From Aestuariibacter sp. (GTDB taxonomy: Bacteria; Pseudomonadota; Gammaproteobacteria; Enterobacterales; Alteromonadaceae): DNA of 64,000 nucleotides. Each line of letters starts with the position of its first letter. Position 1 is the first letter of the stretch. Below are positions 17,317-24,895 of the stretch, one piece after another. Below the pieces are notes generated by a model, which was not told the DNA's origin, made no database searches, and saw only the letters and a list, made by a program, of their open reading frames with translations. The stretch lies in contig CP051238.1 of assembly GCA_017794925.1 (NCBI GenBank), forward strand, positions 3,551,328 to 3,615,327. The letters are read 5' to 3'. Both the position numbers and the translations under genes were made by a program.

Positions 17317-18690
17317 ATGAGCCACACACCCGATTTTTTCGATCCAGCCCTGCTACGTAAATACAACCTGAATGGTCCTCGCTACACCTCATACCCGACA
17401 GCACTGGAATTTAACAATGAAGTGAATGACAGAAGCCTGTTGGACGCCGCAACTGACAGTCCAACAGGCGACCTGTCACTGTATGTGCATATCCCCTTCT
17501 GTCATCAGTTATGTTACTACTGTGGCTGCAATAAAATCGTCACCCGACACGCAGACAAAGCAGATCGGTATTTGGATTATCTGGCAAAGGAAATTGCGTT
17601 AAGGCAACAGGCATTCGGGCATTATAAGGTAGGCCAACTGCACTTGGGTGGCGGCTCACCAAGTTTCTTTTCCATAGAGCAACATACCCGGCTAATCACT
17701 ATGCTGCAGCAGGCCTTTAAATTTAAGACCGATGCTGAATGCAGTATTGAAATTGACCCCAGACATGTCGACAACGACTATCTGACGGGATTGTCCAATT
17801 TAGGGTACAAACGCTTAAGTATTGGTGTCCAGGATATTAATTACGATGTGCAACAAGCGATAAACCGAGTACAAAGTACTGCCCATATTGCAGAACTTGT
17901 CGCGCATGCGCGAGTTGTCGGCTTTGAATCGGTAAATCTGGACCTGATTTACGGTTTACCACACCAAACCGAGCAAACCTTTAAGACCACCCTGGCAGCA
18001 GTAAAAGCCATGGATCCTGAAAGAATATCTCTATTCAGCTATGCGCATTTGCCTGACCGCTTTGCTGCACAACGCAAAATTAAGAACGAGTGGTTGCCCA
18101 GCGCAGAGACAAAGCTGTCGCTAATGAAACTGGCAATGACCAGTCTGACACAGGCAGGATACGCACTCATCGGCATGGACCACTTTGCCAAACAAACTGA
18201 CGAGCTGGCCATTGCACAGAATAACAGTACGCTCCATCGCAACTTTCAGGGTTACACGACTCAAGGCGATTTGGATATGCTTGGCCTGGGTGTATCGTCT
18301 ATTTCTGCGGTTTATAATATGTACGGACAGAACCCAAAGGCCCTGAACGAATACTACGCCGCCCTGGATGCCAATAAATCCGTTGTGGTTAAAGGTAGTC
18401 AATTAAGCCGGGATGATATGATTCGTCGTGACGTGATCATGGAATTAATGTGTAATCTGCACTTAAATATCCTTGATATCGAAGACAAGTGGGCTCTTCA
18501 GTTTAAACACTATTTCGCAGAGTCACTCGATAAACTTTCGCCGTTCATGCAGGATGGATTGGTTCGCGTGTCTGACACTGAGATCGTTGTTGAACCTAAA
18601 GCAAGGCTGCTGATCAGAATCATCAGCATGAGTTTTGACGCTTATTTGGCGAGTCAATTGCACCAACAACGCTATTCAAGGGTCATCTAG
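17317..18690 (+). CDS. hemN: Oxygen-independent coproporphyrinogen III oxidase (radical SAM)
   Basis: HemN converts coproporphyrinogen III to protoporphyrinogen IX without oxygen, in haem synthesis. I start at ATG 17317, giving 457 residues, exactly the E. coli length; this start aligns 'LLRKYNLNGPRYTSYPTALEF' with E. coli HemN near residue 10, whereas the longer upstream frame adds an unrelated 15-residue extension. The radical-SAM CxxxCxxC cluster plus the HemN-specific extra cysteine are visible as 'FCHQLCYYCGC'. The glycine-rich SAM segment 'LGGGSPSF' is present. The C-terminal HemN domain includes 'GMDHFAKQTDELAIA'. It is transcribed alone, converging on modC with a 6-nt gap. Confidence 0.96.
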   Translation: MSHTPDFFDPALLRKYNLNGPRYTSYPTALEFNNEVNDRSLLDAATDSPTGDLSLYVHIPFCHQLCYYCGCNKIVTRHADKADRYLDYLAKEIALRQQAFGHYKVGQLHLGGGSPSFFSIEQHTRLITMLQQAFKFKTDAECSIEIDPRHVDNDYLTGLSNLGYKRLSIGVQDINYDVQQAINRVQSTAHIAELVAHARVVGFESVNLDLIYGLPHQTEQTFKTTLAAVKAMDPERISLFSYAHLPDRFAAQRKIKNEWLPSAETKLSLMKLAMTSLTQAGYALIGMDHFAKQTDELAIAQNNSTLHRNFQGYTTQGDLDMLGLGVSSISAVYNMYGQNPKALNEYYAALDANKSVVVKGSQLSRDDMIRRDVIMELMCNLHLNILDIEDKWALQFKHYFAESLDKLSPFMQDGLVRVSDTEIVVEPKARLLIRIISMSFDAYLASQLHQQRYSRVI

Positions 18691-18696
18691 TTACGC

Positions 18697-19722
18697 TTAA
18701 GAGAGTGTTCCTGCACCAAAGTAGGCAAAAACGCTCTCGCCGGCTTTAATACCAAACTGCCTGGCCGCAGGTGCTTCCAGCAGTGCATGTAGCTGCTGGC
18801 CTTCACAATTTAGCGTCAATCGCTGAACCCCCGCCGCCGCGTCGCTGGTGATATCTTCCACTACAACGGGCAAACGATTAACGTAGCCTACCTGCAGCGG
18901 TGCAAGGGATTCTCTGGCAACAAGAACCTGCCTGGGATCCACTAACAGCGTCGCGTGTTCCGCAGGGGTTTCCATCGCTCTGGTGACAACTTTGTGCTCA
19001 CCCACCGCAAACACTAAAAACTCAGCCTCGCTCTCTAACACAGGCCCTTGTAAAATACACCCCGTGGACGTGTCCACAGATTGGGCTGATTCAGCAAAAG
19101 CAAATGCAGCGGCGGGTCGATCCTGGATAATACATCGTCCTTGTTTTACAACAGCAACCTCATCGCAGTACTGTGCAATATCGCGCCAATCATGGCTTAC
19201 CCATAACACCTTACATGACGCTTCAGTGTATCGTTGCAAGGCGGCTAATATACGGGCACGCAATTTTGTATCCATTGCACTGGTGCTTTCATCCAACAAC
19301 AGCAACGAAGGCGTTGTCATTATCGCCCGTGCAATAATAACCCGTTGTATCTCACCACCTGACAAGGTACCAATCGATTTATTCAGCAGCGACTGACATT
19401 CAAAATCTTCAATAATATGAAGAAAGTCCTGTTGCACCAAACCATTGTGACGAGCCACGAGTTTTAAGTTTTCCATCACTGTTAGAGCGGGAAATAAAGG
19501 GGTTTGTGCCGACACCAAAACAGGCCTTTTAGACGTTGTGTCACTCCATTCGGCAAAGCCGTTCACAGACGCCGTCTTCTCAAGCCCCGCCACGCAGCGC
19601 ATGAATGTAGACTTTCCGGCGCCGGAAGGACCCACGATGCCCAACCAGTTCAGGTCTGCGGACAAATTAAGATTGATGTTTAACGAAAAATCCCCGCGTT
19701 TACAGCTTACATGGGTCGCCAT
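18697..19722 (-). CDS. modC: Molybdate ABC transporter ATP-binding protein
   Basis: The 341-residue ATPase powers molybdate import. It has a Walker A motif at about 31-39 ('GPSGAGKST'), the ABC signature 'LSGGEIQRV' near 120-128 and Walker B 'LLLLDES' near 140-146. A C-terminal mop/TOBE domain (about 270-341), typical of ModC, may bind oxyanions. Its start overlaps the modB stop by 16 nt, so the two are translationally coupled. It is the last gene of a run reading moaB-moaC-moaD-moaE-modA-modB-modC on the minus strand. That context makes molybdate far more likely than another oxyanion. Confidence 0.94.
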   Translation of the reverse strand: MATHVSCKRGDFSLNINLNLSADLNWLGIVGPSGAGKSTFMRCVAGLEKTASVNGFAEWSDTTSKRPVLVSAQTPLFPALTVMENLKLVARHNGLVQQDFLHIIEDFECQSLLNKSIGTLSGGEIQRVIIARAIMTTPSLLLLDESTSAMDTKLRARILAALQRYTEASCKVLWVSHDWRDIAQYCDEVAVVKQGRCIIQDRPAAAFAFAESAQSVDTSTGCILQGPVLESEAEFLVFAVGEHKVVTRAMETPAEHATLLVDPRQVLVARESLAPLQVGYVNRLPVVVEDITSDAAAGVQRLTLNCEGQQLHALLEAPAARQFGIKAGESVFAYFGAGTLS

Positions 19723-20381
19723 TGAGTACCTCCCTTGGCCTGACGCCAGTATAAGGCAATGAGCAATACGAGAGAGATAACCAGAAGCACTGCCGCAAGC
19801 TGATGAGCCTGGGTGTAATCTAATGCCTCGACATGGTCAAACAGGGCAATGGAAGCAACGCGTGTTTCTCCGGGTATATTCCCACCAATCATTAACACAA
19901 CGCCAAACTCTCCAATGGTGTGAGCAAAGCTCAAACCTGCAGCAATAAGTGCGTTAGGCGCCATTGCCGGAATAATGATGTACCGCCACTGAGCATAGCG
20001 CGATAGATTCAACATGCCGGCGGTTTCCAACAGTGTTGGCTGAAGTTGAGTAAATCCGGCATACAACGGCTGAACCGCAAATGGCAGCGAATACAACACC
20101 GATCCTATTACCAGTGCTTCAAAGGTAAACGCCAGCGGAGAACCAAACAACGCCTGCCAGCCTTGACCTACGGCATTATTAGGCGAGAAGGCAATCAGTA
20201 AATAAAAACCAAGCACGGTTGGCGGCAATACCAATGGCAGCGCAATAAAGGCTTGAACCAGTGCTTTGCCCGGGCTTTGCCAGCGGCTTAATCCAAGCGC
20301 CACCGGTACCGCGATGACCATAAGTATTGCAGTGGTAATAAACGCTAACCGGGCCGTCAGCCATAACGCTTGCATATCCAT
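19707..20381 (-). CDS. modB: Molybdate ABC transporter permease
   Basis: A 224-residue integral membrane permease with about five hydrophobic segments and the cytoplasmic EAA-type loop near 'LLETAGMLNLSRYAQWRYIIIP', which contacts the ATPase. The region 'IAGETRVASIALFD' seen in ModB proteins appears here as 'GNIPGETRVASIALFDHVEA', a ModB-family hallmark. The ATG overlaps the stop of modA by one base and its own end overlaps modC by 16 nt, so the three transport genes are tightly coupled. Length matches the family (about 225-230). Confidence 0.94.
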   Translation of the reverse strand: MDMQALWLTARLAFITTAILMVIAVPVALGLSRWQSPGKALVQAFIALPLVLPPTVLGFYLLIAFSPNNAVGQGWQALFGSPLAFTFEALVIGSVLYSLPFAVQPLYAGFTQLQPTLLETAGMLNLSRYAQWRYIIIPAMAPNALIAAGLSFAHTIGEFGVVLMIGGNIPGETRVASIALFDHVEALDYTQAHQLAAVLLVISLVLLIALYWRQAKGGTQWRPM

Positions 20382-21160
20382 TATGGCTTATCCTCAGGAG
20401 CAGAAATGGGTAAATAGCCTAACGCGGTAAGACGTTGCTGGATCTCTTCTGACAGCAGCCAGGCGACAAATTCATGTGCGGTATCACCCTGCCCGGCTCT
20501 TTGAATTACCGCTAGTTTCTGAATAATCGGCTGGTACGTTTGCGCATCCGCATAGTCACAATTGAGTTGGTAACTTATACACTGAGATGCTGCGATCAAG
20601 GCTAGCTGAACATTGCCAGTTTGCCAGAACTGCAAGGTTTGTTGAATATTGTTGCCACGAATAAGCGCCGGTGACAAGCGGTCCCACAGACCCTCCGATT
20701 CCAATAGCTGTTGCGCGGCAGTACCATAGGGAGCCAGTCTGGGATCGGCGATAGCAATACGCGTTGAATGGTTACTTTTACGAAGCGCATCAAAGCCTTT
20801 ATCACCAGCCCCTACAATAGCCAGACGGCCGCGAGCATACCCGAAAATATTTGCGGGCGTGACAACGCCTTGTTTAACAAGCGCATCAGGCCGTTTAGCA
20901 TCAGCCGACAAAAACACGTCAAATGGCGCGCCATGAACGATTTGCGCAAACAGTGAGCCGCTGGAGCCTACTGTTATCTGAATCAGATCACCGGTTTCCG
21001 CTGAGTAGCTTTGTGCTAACTCTCTGAGCGGCTGAGCAAAGTTTGCAGCGACAGCCACGTTCAACTTCGCCGGTTCATTCGGGCTATTTGCCCGGGAAAA
21101 GGTGGACAATGCAACGCTCATCAGGCCAATAAACAGCAATACCTTTACGCGTTGTCGCAT
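20381..21160 (-). CDS. modA: Molybdate-binding periplasmic protein
   Basis: The 259-residue substrate-binding protein delivers molybdate to ModBC. The start is the ATG at 21158-21160, preceded by AAGGA, giving a signal peptide MRQRVKVLLFIGLMSVALST with cleavage near 'SRA'. The frame extends upstream but overlaps moaE and lacks a signal peptide there. Mature motifs include 'LNVAVAANFAQPLRELA', 'VGSSGSLFAQIVHGAPFDVFLSADA' split by a short gap, and 'IADPRLAPYGTAAQQLL', as in ModA. The first codons overlap the end of moaE by 16 nt, directly linking cofactor synthesis genes with metal uptake. Confidence 0.94.
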   Translation of the reverse strand: MRQRVKVLLFIGLMSVALSTFSRANSPNEPAKLNVAVAANFAQPLRELAQSYSAETGDLIQITVGSSGSLFAQIVHGAPFDVFLSADAKRPDALVKQGVVTPANIFGYARGRLAIVGAGDKGFDALRKSNHSTRIAIADPRLAPYGTAAQQLLESEGLWDRLSPALIRGNNIQQTLQFWQTGNVQLALIAASQCISYQLNCDYADAQTYQPIIQKLAVIQRAGQGDTAHEFVAWLLSEEIQQRLTALGYLPISAPEDKP

Positions 21161-21633
21161 GTATTGTCCTTGTCTGACTGCAACCAACGCATTGCCGCTG
21201 TGCTGTCGTCGGCTTTTGCAGCCACCCACGAAGCCTGATTGCCCTGCCATTCTTTTTTCCAGATAGGGACTGACTGTTTAAGGGTATCCATAATAAAAGT
21301 TGCCGCTAAAAAAGCCTGCTCGCGATGTTGGGAAGCGGTTCCCACCCATACAATTTGAGCGTGATTAGCAAGCTTTCCTACTCGATGGATGATACCCGCC
21401 TCAACAATATCGAAACGCGAGGTAGCTTGTTGCAACAAGGTATCCAGAGCTGATTCGGTCATCCCCGGATAATACTCCAGCTCAATTCCCTGAATCCCGC
21501 CTTTCGCATTAAAGTCCCTGACCAGTCCGGTGAAGGTCACGATAGCCCCCGCTCCTTGCGGCACTGCGTTTACACACAGTTCGTCGTACAACGTCTGCTG
21601 AGAAAAATCGTCGTGCTGAACCCGGGCAAACAC
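21145..21633 (-). CDS. moaE: Molybdopterin synthase large (catalytic) subunit
   Basis: MoaE with MoaD transfers two sulfur atoms to precursor Z (cPMP) to make molybdopterin. The 162-residue product has family motifs 'GAIVTFTGLVRDFN', 'LELEYYPGMTE'-like 'IELEYYPGMTE' and 'IIHRVGKL'. Conserved lysines of the active site are in 'PIWKKEWQG'. Start is ATG 21633, 2 nt after moaD ends. The C-terminus runs ~12 residues beyond typical MoaE and overlaps modA, perhaps only a consequence of gene packing. Confidence 0.95.
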   Translation of the reverse strand: MFARVQHDDFSQQTLYDELCVNAVPQGAGAIVTFTGLVRDFNAKGGIQGIELEYYPGMTESALDTLLQQATSRFDIVEAGIIHRVGKLANHAQIVWVGTASQHREQAFLAATFIMDTLKQSVPIWKKEWQGNQASWVAAKADDSTAAMRWLQSDKDNTCDNA

Positions 21634-21635
21634 CG

Positions 21636-21881
21636 CTAACCTCCGGTCACTGGCGGGAAAAATGCCACTTCGTCACCCACAGCTATCTCAGTATCACCAT
21701 TGCAAAGCGTTTGATTGTGCGCCATTAATACATTGCCACTAAGGGCATCCTCAAACGAAGTGGACTGGGACATAAGTTGTTCGCGCAGTGCGCCTACGGT
21801 TGCCGGGTGTGGTAGCGGTGCATCCACGCCTTCCGCGCCAGCCAACTCACGAACCTGCGCAAAGAATTTAACGGTTACCAT
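21636..21881 (-). CDS. moaD: Molybdopterin synthase sulfur-carrier subunit
   Basis: MoaD carries sulfur as a C-terminal thiocarboxylate. I choose the ATG at 21879-21881 (MVTVKFFAQV), giving 81 residues, exactly the E. coli MoaD length; a longer frame starting at 21917 adds an unrelated N-terminus. The protein has the ubiquitin-like beta-grasp pattern and ends in 'FFPPVTGG', with the terminal Gly-Gly that MoeB adenylates. It overlaps the end of moaC by 14 nt and is followed by moaE after 2 nt, so stoichiometric coupled translation is likely. Confidence 0.95.
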   Translation of the reverse strand: MVTVKFFAQVRELAGAEGVDAPLPHPATVGALREQLMSQSTSFEDALSGNVLMAHNQTLCNGDTEIAVGDEVAFFPPVTGG

Positions 21882-22347
21882 GTTGCCAGTCTCCGGTTTT
21901 ACCACCCCGTTTTTCAAGCACGTGTATACCCGTCATGGTCATATTGGGATCCACCGCTTTACACATATCAAACAAGGTAAGCAATGCTACGTTAACCCCT
22001 GTTAGTGCCTCCATCTCTACGCCCGTCTGGCCTTTTAATTTGCAACGACACTGCACCACAATACTGGGGATGACATCGTCAAATTCAAAGGTGATATCCA
22101 CTTTGCTTAGGGCGAGTGGATGACACAAAGGAATAAGGTTTGCACATTGTTTCGCCCCCTGAATACCTGCAATACGAGCTGCTGCGAGCACATCGCCCTT
22201 TGCAGCGCGGTTTTCACTGACCTCTGCGAATGCCTCGCGCGACAGCAATAGTGTTCCCTGAGCAATTGCCTCCCTGGCCGTTACCGCTTTATCGCTAACA
22301 TCCACCATGTTCGCTTCGCCTTGGCGATTCACGTGAGACAAGCCCAT
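21868..22347 (-). CDS. moaC: Cyclic pyranopterin monophosphate synthase
   Basis: MoaC closes the cyclic phosphate ring of cPMP, acting after the radical SAM enzyme MoaA. The 159-residue protein has the hallmarks 'GEANMVDVSDKAVTAREA', 'AARIAGIQGAKQCANLIPLCHPL' (in two segments) and 'TGVEMEALTGVNVALLTLFDMCKAVD', again spread over the conserved core. Length matches E. coli MoaC (161). It starts immediately after moaB stops. moaA, which makes its substrate, is not in this window and must be elsewhere. Confidence 0.96.
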   Translation of the reverse strand: MGLSHVNRQGEANMVDVSDKAVTAREAIAQGTLLLSREAFAEVSENRAAKGDVLAAARIAGIQGAKQCANLIPLCHPLALSKVDITFEFDDVIPSIVVQCRCKLKGQTGVEMEALTGVNVALLTLFDMCKAVDPNMTMTGIHVLEKRGGKTGDWQHGNR

Positions 22348-22857
22348 TTACATCGTTCCTTTCAGGTGGCCAACAAAATTGCACGGCCTGTGCGTACTGT
22401 TGAGCTGAGACTGAATAATACCTTCCCACGCGGTGCGACAGGCACCAGTAGAACCGGGCAAACAAAAAATAACCGTCCGATTGGCAAAACCCGCAATTGC
22501 TCTGGATTGGACCGTAGACGTGCCAATCTCCTGATAACTCAAATAGCGGAACAGTTCACCAAAACCGTCTACGTCCTTATCGAACAAAACACGTAATGCT
22601 TCCGGTGTCGAATCCCGGCCGGTAAAACCGGTACCGCCTGTAACAACCACAGCCTCTACAGCAGGATCGGCTATCCAGCCTGAGACAACGGCACGCTGAC
22701 GATAAATGTCATCAGCCACCAGCTCTCTGGCGACAACTTTATGGCCGTCAGCTTCAACGGCTTCCTGTAAATACTGCCCTGACGTATCGGTATCAAGAGT
22801 TCGGGTATCGGAGACGGTAAGAATGGCTATGTTGACCGGTAACGCTTCAGTAGTCAT
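22348..22857 (-). CDS. moaB: Molybdenum cofactor biosynthesis protein MoaB (MogA-like fold)
   Basis: The 169-residue protein belongs to the MoaB/MogA family, which binds molybdopterin; in some bacteria MoaB adenylates it before Mo insertion. The conserved 'ILTVSDTRT', 'VVTGGTGFTGRDSTPEA' and 'GELFRYLSYQEIGTSTVQSRA' segments are visible. No mogA is present, so MoaB may perform or share that function; this is inference. It is the first gene of the minus-strand moa-mod run and diverges from moeB across an 84-bp gap, which must contain both promoters. Confidence 0.94.
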   Translation of the reverse strand: MTTEALPVNIAILTVSDTRTLDTDTSGQYLQEAVEADGHKVVARELVADDIYRQRAVVSGWIADPAVEAVVVTGGTGFTGRDSTPEALRVLFDKDVDGFGELFRYLSYQEIGTSTVQSRAIAGFANRTVIFCLPGSTGACRTAWEGIIQSQLNSTHRPCNFVGHLKGTM

Positions 22858-22941
22858 AAACGTCCTTAAATTTCTGCTGCGACTGGACTGTCAAATTTGG
22901 TACATTATGCGCTTTATTGTAACGCTATCAAAGTGCTAACT

Positions 22942-23712
22942 ATGCCAAAACCCCTTCGTTATGCCCAGGCCTTACGCTATAACCGGCAAATAGTGCTACC
23001 GCAGATTGACCTGGAGGGTCAGGAGCGCTGGCAGCAGGCCCGGGTGCTTGTTATTGGGGTTGGTGGATTGGGCTGTAGCGCAGCACAACAACTTTGTAGT
23101 ACCGGTATCGGGCACCTCACCCTGATCGACAATGACGTGGTAGAGACTACCAATCTACCCAGACAAAACTTGTTCGCTTCGCATCAGGTGGGTATGCATA
23201 AAGTTCACGCGGCGCGAGACAGACTGCATGCAATCAATCCTGAATGCACTATTCAGGTCGTTGCCAGTAAGGCTGATACCCCACTACTTGATTCGCAGGT
23301 ACCGACACATGATATTGTGTTGGACTGCACCGATAACCTGCAAAGTCGCAACCTCATTAACGAACTTTGCTACAAACACAAGATCCCCTTAGTCAGTGGT
23401 GCTGCCATTCGTTTTGAAGGTCAGCTAATGTTAATTGATCCAGCCCAGTGTAGTGCGTGTTATACCTGTTTAAGTCAGCTAATCAAACAAACCGATTTGT
23501 CCTGTACTGAAGCCGGTATATTTGCCCCCGTGGTGAATCTCATAGGTCTTCAACAGGCACACATTGCACTGATGCGCTTAATTGACCGTTCTCCAACGCA
23601 AGCGGGCTTATTACATACCTACGATGGCCAGACAATGCAGTGGACACACTTTACCATTCCTTCTTATCAGCATTGCCCTGTGTGTCAGGGGAACAATAAT
23701 GAGAGCGCCTAA
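22942..23712 (+). CDS. moeB: Molybdopterin-synthase adenylyltransferase
   Basis: MoeB activates the C-terminal glycine of MoaD by adenylation so that it can receive sulfur. The 256-residue product (start ATG 22942) has the nucleotide-binding 'VIGVGGLGCSAAQQL', the 'RQNLF' and 'DCTDN' motifs of E1-like enzymes and two CxxC pairs for structural zinc ('CSACYTC' and 'CPVC'). ThiF is a close relative, but divergence from moaBCDE favours MoeB. A peptidase-like gene begins 3 nt after the stop, so it may be in the same transcript. Confidence 0.93.
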   Translation: MPKPLRYAQALRYNRQIVLPQIDLEGQERWQQARVLVIGVGGLGCSAAQQLCSTGIGHLTLIDNDVVETTNLPRQNLFASHQVGMHKVHAARDRLHAINPECTIQVVASKADTPLLDSQVPTHDIVLDCTDNLQSRNLINELCYKHKIPLVSGAAIRFEGQLMLIDPAQCSACYTCLSQLIKQTDLSCTEAGIFAPVVNLIGLQQAHIALMRLIDRSPTQAGLLHTYDGQTMQWTHFTIPSYQHCPVCQGNNNESA

Positions 23713-23715
23713 TTT

Positions 23716-24846
23716 ATGATTAACGCAGTAAATAAATCGCATATCCGGGTCGCCCAAAATGCTTCAGGGCGCGCCATGAATGTGCCGGTATACCATATCA
23801 AAGGTAAACGCCCAGGCCCCAAAGTCTACATTCAAAGTTCCATCCACGGCGCAGAAGTCCAGGGCAATGTGGTGATTTACCATTTGATTCAATGGCTGCA
23901 AAGTATGCCGATTAGTGGTGAAATCGTGCTGGTACCGAACTGTAATCCCGTCGGTACCAATATCAAAGCCGGCGAATACACACTGGGTCGCTTTGACCCC
24001 GTTAACGGTACCAACTGGAATCGCGGCTATTACTACGATGCCAGTGAAGTGACTGAATTTGCAAAAACTGTCACCTCAGAAGAATCCGTAGCGTCGGTAA
24101 AACAACGATTTCGAAACCACTGGCGTACCGCTATCGAGAAGAAACTGGCCAGCCCCTGGGGACTGGGTCTGGCGCAACAGCTTAACCTGCGCCTGCAACA
24201 AATGGCGGTAGACGCCGATTACGTATTAGATCTGCATAATGGACCGGTATCAACCCGGCATATTTACATTCCCGAATACGCCAAAGCCAGCGCAACGTTG
24301 TTTAACTTCCCGCACTGTATTTTCATACCGAATGTATTTGCCGGTGCACTGGATGAAGCCACGTTCTGTCCGTGGTGGACACTCACCCAGTTACTCAATG
24401 AGCGTGACAAGCGACACATTGACTTTGGTGTAGAGGCCTTTACGCTGGAAATGGGTAGTCAGGAAGTCATTGATTTTAACGAGGGCGAAATCGATGCAAC
24501 CAGTATTCTAAGCTATCTGACCGCGAAAGGCTTACTGCCCGAAAGTCAGTTGAAGCCAGCCAATATGACCCGCTTTGGGGTTTATCTCAGTGACTACAAA
24601 ACACTCTTTACCCAATGGGGCGGTATGGTGCAATACTGTGCAAAGCCTGGCCAGCATGTAAAAGAAGGTGACGTACTGGCACGCGTGCTGAATATTGACG
24701 AACTGGACAACGACAAAGGCAGTTTCGACATTACCGCACCGTGTGATCTGATACCGATGCTGCATTTCCCTTCTGCCTCGGTGTTAAGTGGTACGCAGCT
24801 TTATAAGTGTTTTACCAACTATTCAACCTTAACCGAAAAAGAATAA
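23716..24846 (+). CDS. Succinylglutamate desuccinylase/aspartoacylase-family (M14-like) protein
   Basis: The 376-residue protein is a predicted zinc-dependent carboxypeptidase/deacylase of the AstE/AspA group. The metal-binding HxxE appears in 'SSIHGAEVQGNVV' (about residues 39-51), and the second zinc histidine in 'DYVLDLHNGP'. The region 'VPNCNPVGTN' is also typical. The C-terminal ~80 residues ('VQYCAKPGQHVKEGDVLARV') look like a small beta-barrel of the lipoyl type found in many such proteins. It starts 3 nt after moeB, but a role in molybdenum metabolism is not established. The substrate is unknown. A second, more divergent member lies at 29041. Confidence 0.88.
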   Translation: MINAVNKSHIRVAQNASGRAMNVPVYHIKGKRPGPKVYIQSSIHGAEVQGNVVIYHLIQWLQSMPISGEIVLVPNCNPVGTNIKAGEYTLGRFDPVNGTNWNRGYYYDASEVTEFAKTVTSEESVASVKQRFRNHWRTAIEKKLASPWGLGLAQQLNLRLQQMAVDADYVLDLHNGPVSTRHIYIPEYAKASATLFNFPHCIFIPNVFAGALDEATFCPWWTLTQLLNERDKRHIDFGVEAFTLEMGSQEVIDFNEGEIDATSILSYLTAKGLLPESQLKPANMTRFGVYLSDYKTLFTQWGGMVQYCAKPGQHVKEGDVLARVLNIDELDNDKGSFDITAPCDLIPMLHFPSASVLSGTQLYKCFTNYSTLTEKE

Positions 24847-24860
24847 GCAATGTACACCAA

Positions 24861-24885
24861 TAAAAAACGCCGCTAATGCGGCGTT
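24861..24885 (-). terminator. Terminator between convergent genes
   Basis: AACGCCGC-TAAT-GCGGCGTT (24866-24885) is a perfect hairpin. A T run follows only when read on the minus strand (TTTTTATTG), so it mainly terminates the metalloprotease gene, but it may also stop plus-strand transcription. Confidence 0.8.
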
Positions 24886-24895
24886 ATATGTCTTG

